NCBI GenBank assembly: GCA_015068335.1
Contig: SVKT01000069.1
Coordinates: forward strand, 1-8,370
Length of the DNA stretch: 8,370 nucleotides
Source: Oscillospiraceae bacterium
GTDB taxonomy: Bacteria; Bacillota; Clostridia; Oscillospirales; Oscillospiraceae
Direction of reading: 5' to 3'
Shown: in pieces, positions 1 to 4,989 of the stretch
How positions within the stretch are numbered: the first letter of the stretch is position 1
How the letters are laid out: each line of letters starts with the position of its first letter
The notes under the pieces: generated by a model
The model's database searches: none
What the model saw: the letters and a program-made list of their open reading frames with translations, nothing else
Told to the model about the DNA's origin: nothing
Program-made: the position numbers and the translations under genes

Positions 1-103
1 CCTCATCGGGGGTCATAATGCCCAACTGCTCTCCTTCGGAACCGATCAGCCGGATCTCCTTGTCGTTGATATCCTCATTCAGTTCATGCACTAACTTAGC
101 TAT
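1..103 (-). CDS. infC: Translation initiation factor IF-3, N-terminal part (runs off left edge)
   Basis: IF-3 binds the 30S subunit, prevents premature 50S joining and checks start-codon/initiator-tRNA pairing. Reading the minus strand from 103 gives 34 codons beginning IAKLVHELNEDINDKEIRLI and continuing GSEGEQLGIM. The NEDI..KEIRLIG..GEQLGIM pattern is the classic IF-3 N-terminus. No ATG or GTG fits the start. The codon placed 8 bases after a strong GGAGGTG ribosome site (112-118) is ATA. An upstream in-frame TTG (122-124) has no ribosome site. A rare start codon is typical of infC, because IF-3 discriminates against such codons and so limits its own synthesis. The downstream partners rpmI and rplT would lie left of the window. 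Gene identity is very secure; the exact start is strongly supported but inferred. Confidence 0.92.
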   Translation of the reverse strand, partial: MAKLVHELNEDINDKEIRLIGSEGEQLGIMTPDE

Positions 104-111
104 GGTCGAAG

Positions 112-118
112 CACCTCC
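112..118 (-). promoter_or_regulatory. Ribosome binding site that fixes the ATA start of infC
   Basis: The minus strand reads GGAGGTG here, followed by 8 bases and ATA. It is the only good Shine-Dalgarno match near the beginning of the IF-3 reading frame. It lies directly after the leader terminator, so ribosome loading depends on read-through of that terminator. Confidence 0.8.
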
Positions 119-120
119 AT

Positions 121-160
121 CCAAAAATCACAAAACGCGGATACCGATCCGGCATCCGCG
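121..160 (-). terminator. Leader terminator (attenuator) of the infC operon
   Basis: On the minus strand, CGCGGAT (160-154) pairs with ATCCGCG (142-136). An inner CCG/CGG pair extends the stem across one mismatch, and the tract TTTTGTGATTTTT (135-123) follows. This is an intrinsic terminator placed between promoter and ribosome site, as in the L20-controlled infC-rpmI-rplT leaders of Firmicutes. A complementary upstream segment (232-239) could disrupt it. The hairpin is seen directly; control by ribosomal protein L20 is inferred from the family. Confidence 0.75.
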
Positions 161-266
161 CAACGACAAACCGCCCCTATCGGCAGTCTGAAAAAACGTT
201 GTTAACCTCTTTGCCTGTGGCGGGAGGTGAGGCGGATGCAACCAACCTTCTTTGTTTTGCTGGTTA

Positions 267-295
267 AGTATATCAGCCCGCCTGTGCTTTGTCAA
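267..295 (-). promoter_or_regulatory. Sigma-A promoter of infC
   Basis: The minus strand carries a perfect -35 TTGACA (295-290), a 17-base spacer and -10 TATACT (272-267). The region upstream of the -35 (about 300-326) is almost pure A/T with A-tracts on this strand, resembling an UP element. This fits a strongly expressed translation-apparatus operon. Confidence 0.85.
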
Positions 296-381
296 CAACT
301 TTTTTATATTTTTTTGTGTATATTTTCGAGTCCTCCGGCCAGAATATTGCTGTACCCGCCATATGGAAAGGAGGTGCCCTT

Positions 382-516
382 ATGCAGGACAACCGTAACC
401 AGAACGAGCGTAACCAGAACAACCAGAACGAGCGCAATCAGAACGAGCGTAACCAGAACAACCAGAACGAGCGCAACCAGAACAAGCAGAACAACCAGAG
501 CGATAACCGTAAGTAA
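382..516 (+). CDS. 44-residue Asn/Gln/Arg-rich repeat protein, function unknown
   Basis: I do not recognise a named family. The gene starts at ATG 382, seven bases after a strong AAGGAGG (368-374), and ends with TAA at 514-516. An in-frame upstream ATG at 289 lacks a ribosome site and overlaps the infC promoter, so it was not used. After MQDN the protein is built almost only of N, Q, R and E: two copies of the 13-residue unit RNQNERNQNNQNE, then a degenerate part ending QSDNRK. There are no hydrophobic residues, cysteines or signal peptide, so it is probably soluble and disordered. Similar short Asn/Gln-rich hypothetical proteins are familiar in clostridial genomes, but their role is unknown to me. 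A dedicated ribosome site and an immediate strong terminator argue for genuine expression. I could not identify a convincing promoter between 296 and 367. Confidence 0.72.
   Translation: MQDNRNQNERNQNNQNERNQNERNQNNQNERNQNKQNNQSDNRK
394..471 (+). repeat. Two tandem 39-base coding repeats
   Basis: Copy 1 spans 394-432 and copy 2 spans 433-471, each encoding RNQNERNQNNQNE. They differ mainly at synonymous third positions (CGT/CGC, AAC/AAT). A degenerate partial copy follows from 472. Shorter AACCAGAACGAGCG-like subunits recur inside, so the array could expand or contract by slippage. Confidence 0.8.
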
Positions 517-526
517 ATCATCTCTC

Positions 527-566
527 AAAGGCCACAGAACGGACGCGTCCGCTCTGTGGCCTTTTT
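527..566 (+). terminator. Rho-independent terminator after the Asn/Gln-rich gene
   Basis: AAAGGCCACAGA (527-538) pairs perfectly with TCTGTGGCCTTT (553-564). After one mismatch the stem continues as CGGAC/GTCCG, and TTTTT (562-566) provides the U-tract. It begins 10 bases after the stop codon. Read on the other strand it has only a short T stretch, but it may also help end transcription of the convergent 50-residue gene. Confidence 0.88.
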
Positions 567-610
567 CTGCTTTCCGCAGCCCGCTTCCCTACTATCGCCG
601 AGATCCCTGA

Positions 611-763
611 TCAGTTCTTTTTGAAGCGGCTTCGCTTCTCCGGCGGCCGCTCAAACAGTTCTGAATCAAAAACGAGTTTCTTCGCTTTCGAAGCCTCGAC
701 ATACTCTTTTGCCGCCCGTTCCAACAAGGCGATCTTCTCGCCTTCCTTTTCTTCTCTTGTCAT
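611..763 (-). CDS. 50-residue highly charged protein, function unknown
   Basis: This short gene reads MTREEKEGEKIALLERAAKE from 763, then a middle containing YVEASKAKKLVFDSELFE and the tail RPPEKRSRFKKN, stop at 611-613. The start is fixed by GAAGGAG ten bases upstream, and a near-consensus promoter lies at 810-838. The first 30 residues have the heptad-like spacing of a charged amphipathic helix; the C-terminus is strongly basic. There is no signal peptide, membrane segment or cysteine pair. I recognise no family. It could be a small nucleic-acid- or protein-binding factor, but that is speculation. Coding confidence rests on the promoter, ribosome site, codon choice and protein-like composition, not on homology. 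Confidence 0.68.
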   Translation of the reverse strand: MTREEKEGEKIALLERAAKEYVEASKAKKLVFDSELFERPPEKRSRFKKN

Positions 764-809
764 TTTCGTTGGTCTCCTTCAAAGTATGTCTATCATTTCC
801 GTCGGTTTC

Positions 810-838
810 AGTATATACCCGCTCATTTCCGGATTCAA
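810..838 (-). promoter_or_regulatory. Sigma-A promoter of the 50-residue gene
   Basis: The minus strand has -35 TTGAAT (838-833), exactly 17 bases, then -10 TATACT (815-810). The start near 803 leaves a 5' UTR of about 40 nt with the GAAGGAG ribosome site, so the small gene needs no upstream gene. Confidence 0.72.
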
Positions 839-901
839 CCTTTTCCAACGCCGCTCATAATTGCCTGCTGTACCAAAACGCAGGTTATCCCCTATGCGCG
901 G

Positions 902-930
902 TTGACAGGGCGCCAAGCGCGTGATACGGT
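902..930 (+). promoter_or_regulatory. Probable promoter of the 116-residue gene / methyltransferase / transporter operon
   Basis: A perfect -35 TTGACA (902-907) is followed by a 17-base spacer ending TGA and a weak -10 TACGGT (925-930). The TGn before the -10 makes it an extended -10 element, which can offset the poor hexamer. The first gene starts about 50 bases further on. Confidence 0.6.
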
Positions 931-988
931 AAACGAAAACGTATAAGGCGCCTGCGGAATCTCCCCCGGTGGCCATAGGAGAGTGCCT

Positions 989-1339
989 ATGCTGCAACTG
1001 AAAATCGTTCTGGATGAAGAAAAAATCCTGAAAGAAGACGAATACGACCTACCCCGGATGTGGGAGATTATCGACGGCGCCTTTCTCAAAGACGGTCTCG
1101 TTAAGGTCGGGAAAGGGCTTTACCGCGACACCGGAAGCGAGAAGGATTTCGCCTTTTTCTGGCGCAACATCTGGATGCTTGCCAAATGCGACTGGTTTAT
1201 GTCCAACGCGAAGGAGTTCCTTTGGTACAACGGAAGAGGACGCGACTGTGACGAGAACGTTGCCGCGGAGGATATCCTCGCATACTGCCGTACCCATCCG
1301 CGCACCACACGGTCTGCGGAAAACAACGAGGTGCTGTGA
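989..1339 (+). CDS. 116-residue conserved-type hypothetical protein
   Basis: No function can be assigned. ATG 989 is chosen because AGGAG (977-981) lies 7 bases before it; a GTG at 983 touches the ribosome site and is too close. The protein opens LKIVLDEEKILKEDEYDLPR, is acidic and rich in aromatic residues (FFWRNIWMLAKCDWF, EFLWYNGRG), and has no signal peptide or membrane helix, so it is probably a compact cytoplasmic protein. I believe similar uncharacterised proteins occur in other clostridia, but that is recollection, not a search. The last eleven residues look like a non-conserved tail. Its stop codon overlaps the start of the methyltransferase gene, so the two are very likely translationally coupled. 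Three cysteines (in AKCDW, RDCDE and AYCRT) do not form a recognisable metal motif. Confidence 0.82.
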   Translation: MLQLKIVLDEEKILKEDEYDLPRMWEIIDGAFLKDGLVKVGKGLYRDTGSEKDFAFFWRNIWMLAKCDWFMSNAKEFLWYNGRGRDCDENVAAEDILAYCRTHPRTTRSAENNEVL

Positions 1340-2010
1340 TGACAAAAAAGTTATTTACAGAGGCCATTCTTAAATTTACGCTGGGCGTACTCTGTGTTGG
1401 CCTGCTGATTTTTGCTCCGGCAGGAACGCTGCGGTTTTGGAACGGCTGGCTGCTTATGGGCCTCCTTTTTATCCCGATGTTTTTTGCCGGGCTCGTCCTG
1501 ATGGCCCGGAATCCGGAATTGCTGCAAAAGCGCTTACAGGCCAAAGAAACGCGGAAAACCCAGGATACAGTGGTCAAACTGAGCGGCCTGATGTTCATCG
1601 CCGGATTCCTTGTTGCCGGCTTTGATCATCGTTTCGGCCGGGCGCATCTCCCGGCAGGCATCTCCATTGGTGCCGCCGCCGTTTTTCTGCTGGCATATCT
1701 GCTCTACGCAGAAGTGCTTCGCGAAAATACGTACCTGTCCCGAACCATTGAGGTGCAGGAGCACCAGACGGTCATCGACACCGGGCTGTACGGCATTGTC
1801 CGGCACCCGATGTACAGCGCGACCCTGCTTCTGTTCCTGGCAATGCCGCTGGTTCTGGGTTCTCTCTTCTCTTTTCTCATTTTCCTTGTCTACCCGTTTC
1901 TGATCGCCGCCCGGATCAGGAACGAAGAACAACTGCTGGAACAGGAACTGGAAGGCTATCGCGCCTATCAGCAAAAAGTTCGCTGCAAACTCATCCCCTT
2001 TGTGTGGTAA
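1339..2010 (+). CDS. Isoprenylcysteine carboxyl methyltransferase-type membrane methyltransferase
   Basis: This 223-residue integral membrane protein has about five hydrophobic segments (near residues 12-27, 36-56, 81-97, 106-125 and 159-192). Its C-terminal half carries the family signature: GLYGIVRHPMY (149-159), then RIRNEEQLL (192-200). The R-H-P and paired-Glu motifs form the S-adenosylmethionine pocket in ICMT/PEMT-like enzymes. Bacteria generally lack prenylated CaaX proteins, so the acceptor is unknown; a lipid or other small hydrophobic molecule is possible. ATG 1339 overlaps the previous TGA as ATGA, with GAGG 7 bases upstream; the GTG at 1336 is less likely. Length is normal. Lying between an uncharacterised gene and an EamA exporter, it may modify something that is then exported, but this is inference only. 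Confidence 0.88.
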   Translation: MTKKLFTEAILKFTLGVLCVGLLIFAPAGTLRFWNGWLLMGLLFIPMFFAGLVLMARNPELLQKRLQAKETRKTQDTVVKLSGLMFIAGFLVAGFDHRFGRAHLPAGISIGAAAVFLLAYLLYAEVLRENTYLSRTIEVQEHQTVIDTGLYGIVRHPMYSATLLLFLAMPLVLGSLFSFLIFLVYPFLIAARIRNEEQLLEQELEGYRAYQQKVRCKLIPFVW

Positions 2011-2042
2011 GGGATCAAACTGACAGAACGGACATCGTACTT

Positions 2043-2933
2043 ATGAAAAATCGTGACAAACTGCTGGGCGTCTTTTTCGCCCTGTTCACCATCATAGTCT
2101 GGGGCTCCACCTTCATTTCCAGCAAACTGCTGCTGGCGTATTACACCCCTTCCCAGATTATGCTGACCCGCTTCCTGCTGGCATACGCCGCCCTGTGGCT
2201 TCTGCGCCCCAGAAGACTGGTGCTGTCCGCAAAACAGGAACTCCTCTTTCTCCTGCTGGGACTTTCCGGCTGCTCGGTCTATTTCTACACAGAGAACACA
2301 GCACTGACCTATACGCTGGCCTCCAACGTCAGTATTATTGTCGCCGCTGCCCCCATTTTCACCGCCATTCTGGCGCATTTCGCCGGCGTGGAGCGGTTTC
2401 GCGCCAGCACCCTCTGGGGCTTTCTCATCGCCTTTGCCGGCGTCATTCTGGTGGTCTGCAACGGCACCTTCGTCCTGAAACTGAATCCCAGGGGCGACCT
2501 GCTGGCGCTGGCCGCCGCCGCTTGCTGGGCCACCTATTCCGTCCTGATGCGAAAAGCGGGCGCTTTCCCCGATTCTCTTCTGGTGACCCGCCGCGTTCTG
2601 TTCTGGGGCGCAGTCACCGCACTGCCCATCGTGCTGCTGGAAGGCGCCGCCTATCCCACCGCTCTCCTGCCGCTTCCTGTGGTGGCGGGCAATCTCCTCT
2701 TTCTGGGCCTGATCGGCAGCGGACTGTGCTATGTGCTGTGGAACAAGGCCTTCCGCCTGCTGGGCGTGGTCGCCACCAACAACTTCATTTATCTCAACCC
2801 CTTCATCACCATTGTGGTCGCCCGCATTTTCCTGAACGAACCGGTCTCCCCCCTTGCCCTGCTGGGCGCCGCACTCATCACCGTGGGCGTGGTTGCCGCC
2901 CAGAGGCCCTCCCGCAGGAAACAATCTGCGTAA
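2043..2933 (+). CDS. EamA/DMT-family transporter (10-TM drug/metabolite exporter type)
   Basis: The 296-residue protein has two tandem EamA domains (about residues 8-140 and 152-286), each with five hydrophobic helices, the standard size of the drug/metabolite transporter superfamily. Typical features are WGSTF (20-24) in helix 1, a TRFLLAY segment in helix 2, ALTYTLASNVSIIVAAAPIF ending domain 1, and NNFIYLNPFITIVVA (246-260) with NEP (265-267) in domain 2. Members export amino acids, purines or metabolites across the cytoplasmic membrane; the substrate cannot be read from sequence. ATG 2043 gives the usual N-terminus, but its ribosome site is poor (AACGGA). An in-frame GTG at 2004 would add 13 residues and overlap the previous gene. 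A 32-base gap and a shared terminator place it in an operon with the methyltransferase. Confidence 0.9.
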   Translation: MKNRDKLLGVFFALFTIIVWGSTFISSKLLLAYYTPSQIMLTRFLLAYAALWLLRPRRLVLSAKQELLFLLLGLSGCSVYFYTENTALTYTLASNVSIIVAAAPIFTAILAHFAGVERFRASTLWGFLIAFAGVILVVCNGTFVLKLNPRGDLLALAAAACWATYSVLMRKAGAFPDSLLVTRRVLFWGAVTALPIVLLEGAAYPTALLPLPVVAGNLLFLGLIGSGLCYVLWNKAFRLLGVVATNNFIYLNPFITIVVARIFLNEPVSPLALLGAALITVGVVAAQRPSRRKQSA

Positions 2934-2936
2934 GAA

Positions 2937-2967
2937 AAAGCACCGCCGTTTGGCGGTGCTTTCTTTT
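2937..2967. terminator. Bidirectional intrinsic terminator between convergent genes
   Basis: AAAGCACCGCC (2937-2947) and GGCGGTGCTTT (2952-2962) form a perfect 11-bp stem with a GTTT loop. TTTCTTTT follows on the plus strand, and the minus strand has its own tract of Ts (AGCACC arm flanked by TTTTTCTT). It sits 3 bases after the transporter stop and overlaps the stop of the lysozyme gene, so it serves both. Confidence 0.9.
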
Positions 2968-4621
2968 ACTGTTTGGGGATAAAGTGCAGGTTGCCGTCCA
3001 CGTGGCCGCCGATCCCGTCAATGGTGCAACTGCTGGAAAACTGCCAGTAGTCCACCTGATAAAGGAAGCCGGGGGCAAGTTTTTCTGTCTTCTGAGTCTT
3101 ATACTCGGGAAGCCAGCGGAAATAGGGATCGATGGCCTCCTGATCGTATTTGATATAGCCCACATAGTTGCTGGCGTAGATCATAGGCGTGTAGCCCGCT
3201 TCCTCGATCCGCTGGCAGAAGGCGATGGCGCAGGCGGTAGCCACCTCCGGCTTGGTTCCGTACACCCGGTAGGTAGAGTCGTGCATCTCCCAGTCATAGG
3301 CCACCGGGCCGCTGATCGTATGGTCTTTCAGCAGTTCCAGAACGAAATCGGCTTCTTCCAGCGCTTCCTCCACGGAGATGGCCTGGGAGAAGAAGTAGAC
3401 GCCGGTTTCGATACCGGCATCCATCGCGCCGTCGATGTTCTGTGCATAGAACTGGTCGGCATTCACCTTTCCGGAGGAATAGCCGCGCATACCCACGCGC
3501 ACCATAGCAAACTCCACACCGTCAGCCGCAACGGCCTCCCAGTCGATGGTCTCCTGCTCCGTGGCGCGGTTCTGGTAAGCGGAAACGTCGATACCGAAGC
3601 GGACGTCAAACGCATCTCCGGTATAGGTCAGGCGATCTCCGTCCCAGGCGAAGTCCTCATTGGCGAGGCGGTTCTTCTCCACATTGGCATAGATCGGCCC
3701 TTCCGCCTTGTCATAGATAATGGTCTCTCCCGTGGTAACGCCCGGCGTGTAAACGCCGTAGGGGCCTTTGGGGGCGTTGCCCTCCTCCTCATCGGAGGGC
3801 TCCTCCTGCGGCGGCTTGGGCAGTTCGTAAACGATGCGAAGCGGCGCATCGCCAAAGGTCCGGATCTGCCCCTCAACGGTCACGTTGGTCAGCAGCACTT
3901 CGCCGGAAACGCCCGGCGCCACAAGCAAATCGCCCTTTACGGTCATATCTGCAAGGGCTGCGCCTTCCGCGCTGTTGATCAGCACGGAGCCATCCGCATC
4001 CTGCCCGTAGGGTTCGTTTGTCGAGATCAGGACGCAGATCATACGATCAAGGATATGTACCAGTTCCGCACGGGTGATGTCCTCCGTGGGACGGAACGCG
4101 CCGTCAGTGCTGTCATCCAGCCAGCCTCGGGCCGTAAACTCCGCCACGGCGTTTCTGGCGTAGGATGCGATCTCATCGGCATCTGTGTAGGGCAGCGCCG
4201 TCTCCTCTCCGCTGACGCGGAAGGCTCTTGCCAGCATCGTCACCGCCTGCTGGCGCGTCAGGGAACTTCCGGAGAGCGCCTGGCCGTTATTGCCGTTGTA
4301 CACGCCGGCGGCGTGCAGTTTCAGGATGGCCTCCTCCCAGTAGAGTCCCACCGTGTCGGAAAAGGTGTCTTTCGGAGAGATGGCTCCATACTTCAAAAAG
4401 CGATCCAAAACCCCCGCGAAAGCGCCGCGGGTGATGCTGGCGTCCGGCTGAAACGTATTGTCGGCATAGCCGCCAAGCACGCCGTATTCCTCGCTCCATT
4501 TTTTGATGCTCTCCTCCGCCCAGTGCCCGTCCGTATCCGTAAACGCGGCGGCGGGCGTCAGACACAGAGCAGCAGCCAGCGGGAAGCAAAGCAGTTTTTT
4601 AGGCAGTCGAATCTGTCGCAT
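2966..4621 (-). CDS. Secreted cell-wall lysozyme: three SLH domains plus GH25 muramidase domain
   Basis: The 551-residue protein has a signal peptide (residues 1-26: basic RLPKK, hydrophobic core, AAA cleavage region). Three S-layer-homology domains follow at about 27-74, 87-133 and 145-193, each with the TRAE-type element (ITRG, LTRQ, ITRA); these bind pyruvylated secondary wall polymers. Residues 220-265 resemble a short beta-repeat segment (VKGDLLV, VTVEGQI). A Pro/Glu-rich linker (268-285) precedes the GH25 domain (about 340-548), which cleaves the MurNAc-GlcNAc beta-1,4 bond. GH25 hallmarks are FGIDVSAYQ (Asp345), YDWEMHD (Asp443, Glu445), YWQFS and the VDGN ending. The start at 4621 is set by AAAGGA six bases upstream. 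It probably remodels or turns over wall at the cell surface, or attacks other bacteria. Its gene stands alone, with its own promoter and terminator. Confidence 0.93.
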   Translation of the reverse strand: MRQIRLPKKLLCFPLAAALCLTPAAAFTDTDGHWAEESIKKWSEEYGVLGGYADNTFQPDASITRGAFAGVLDRFLKYGAISPKDTFSDTVGLYWEEAILKLHAAGVYNGNNGQALSGSSLTRQQAVTMLARAFRVSGEETALPYTDADEIASYARNAVAEFTARGWLDDSTDGAFRPTEDITRAELVHILDRMICVLISTNEPYGQDADGSVLINSAEGAALADMTVKGDLLVAPGVSGEVLLTNVTVEGQIRTFGDAPLRIVYELPKPPQEEPSDEEEGNAPKGPYGVYTPGVTTGETIIYDKAEGPIYANVEKNRLANEDFAWDGDRLTYTGDAFDVRFGIDVSAYQNRATEQETIDWEAVAADGVEFAMVRVGMRGYSSGKVNADQFYAQNIDGAMDAGIETGVYFFSQAISVEEALEEADFVLELLKDHTISGPVAYDWEMHDSTYRVYGTKPEVATACAIAFCQRIEEAGYTPMIYASNYVGYIKYDQEAIDPYFRWLPEYKTQKTEKLAPGFLYQVDYWQFSSSCTIDGIGGHVDGNLHFIPKQ

Positions 4622-4665
4622 TGCAGTTCCTTTCTGTCGTTTTTTGTCGAATCCGTATCGAAACA

Positions 4666-4695
4666 AACACCGCAGCCCCATTGGGCTGCGGTGTT
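4666..4695 (-). promoter_or_regulatory. Strong hairpin in the 5' UTR of the SLH-GH25 gene (possible attenuator)
   Basis: On the minus strand AACACCGCAGCCC (4695-4683) and GGGCTGCGGTGTT (4678-4666) form a perfect 13-bp stem with a four-base loop, followed by TGTTTG. It lies between the promoter (4725-4753) and the start codon, about 45 bases before the latter. It resembles an intrinsic terminator with a mediocre U-tract, so it could attenuate transcription or protect the 5' end of the mRNA. The plus strand has no U-tract after it. The structure is certain on paper; its function is unknown. Confidence 0.6.
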
Positions 4696-4724
4696 ATGTC
4701 ACCTGATTAACAGCGCCTGACAGT

Positions 4725-4753
4725 ATTATACAGTACAGCCTGTATCAGGTCAA
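4725..4753 (-). promoter_or_regulatory. Sigma-A promoter of the SLH-GH25 gene
   Basis: The minus strand reads TTGACC (4753-4748), 17 bases, then a perfect TATAAT (4730-4725). The start near 4718 gives a 5' UTR of roughly 97 nt that includes the 13-bp hairpin. Confidence 0.85.
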
Positions 4754-4923
4754 TATCTGCGTTTGCATTTCCGCTGGAAATATTATGTCTACCATTTCTT
4801 TCCATTGCCGCGCCGGGACGGGATCAAACCGTGGGGTATTCTCCGTCCCAAAACACCTTACACAAGCATAGCACTTGTCAATGCTTTCCGGTGTCCCAAG
4901 AAGATATTTTCACACAACGCGGC
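4754..4923. other. Intergenic spacer between the divergent lysozyme and copper-operon promoters
   Basis: I find no gene with a ribosome site here. It contains GGGACGG (4815-4821) facing CCGTCCC (4843-4849), an inverted repeat without a U-tract on either side. Inside it is GGGGTAT (4833-4839), which resembles one half of the copper-repressor operator at 4931-4947. A second small inverted repeat, AAGCAT/ATGCTT, lies near 4864-4886. An open frame continues upstream of copA through this region, but it lacks start signals and protein-like composition. Confidence 0.5.
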
Positions 4924-4952
4924 TTGACGCATACCCCCCCTGGGTATATAAT
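4924..4952 (+). promoter_or_regulatory. Promoter of the copper operon
   Basis: The -35 TTGACG (4924-4929) and perfect -10 TATAAT (4947-4952) are separated by exactly 17 bases. The whole spacer is occupied by a GC-rich dyad, so a bound repressor would block RNA polymerase directly. The start lies near 4959, leaving a short 5' UTR of about 30 nt with AGGAGG at 4978-4983. Confidence 0.87.
4931..4947. promoter_or_regulatory. Candidate CsoR operator inside the copA promoter
   Basis: ATACCC (4931-4936) and GGGTAT (4942-4947) are perfect inverted half-sites separated by CCCCT. CsoR-family operators are G/C-tract dyads bounded by TA-type ends, and a csoR gene lies in this same operon. Its position between -35 and -10 predicts derepression when Cu(I) binds CsoR. 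Confidence 0.72.
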
Positions 4953-4989
4953 CAAGAAAACGAGATACGCTGTATCGAGGAGGCGTTTT

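Larger units (their letters stand above)
104..260 (-). promoter_or_regulatory. infC leader RNA with candidate terminator/antiterminator switch (L20-leader type)
   Basis: From a predicted start near 260, about 155 nt precede the infC start codon. The early leader carries GCATCCGC (239-232), exactly complementary over 8 bases to GCGGATGC (159-152) in the 5' arm of the terminator. Pairing of these two segments would prevent the terminator from forming. In Bacillus-type leaders, excess L20 favours termination, feeding ribosomal protein supply back on infC-rpmI-rplT. The pairing is visible; the L20 role is an inference from gene context. Confidence 0.65.

Noticed and set aside
666..848. 60-codon minus-strand frame overlapping the 50-residue gene
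   Set aside because: It has a TTG start without a ribosome site and conflicts with the better-supported frame starting at 763.
779..997. 72-codon minus-strand frame upstream of the 50-residue gene
   Set aside because: It overlaps the ribosome site and promoter of the plus-strand operon, lacks a ribosome site, and a good promoter for the small gene lies inside it.
1968..2924. Long minus-strand open frame opposite the EamA transporter
   Set aside because: Its product is Gly/Gln/His/Glu-rich with no recognisable domain. It mirrors the third-position codon bias of the transporter, and no promoter or ribosome site fits.
2195..4720. 841-codon plus-strand open frame across the transporter end and opposite the lysozyme gene
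   Set aside because: It runs through two well-supported genes and a terminator. Its composition is that of an antisense shadow in GC-rich DNA, and it lacks start signals.
4815..4849. GGGACGG/CCGTCCC inverted repeat considered as a terminator
   Set aside because: The loop is long (21 bases), there is no U-tract on either strand and no gene ends nearby. It was kept only as an unexplained dyad.
4831..4989. 53-residue N-terminal extension of CopA
   Set aside because: It would cross the TTGACG/TATAAT promoter and operator. The ATG at 4990 has an excellent AGGAGG and begins directly before the HMA domain.
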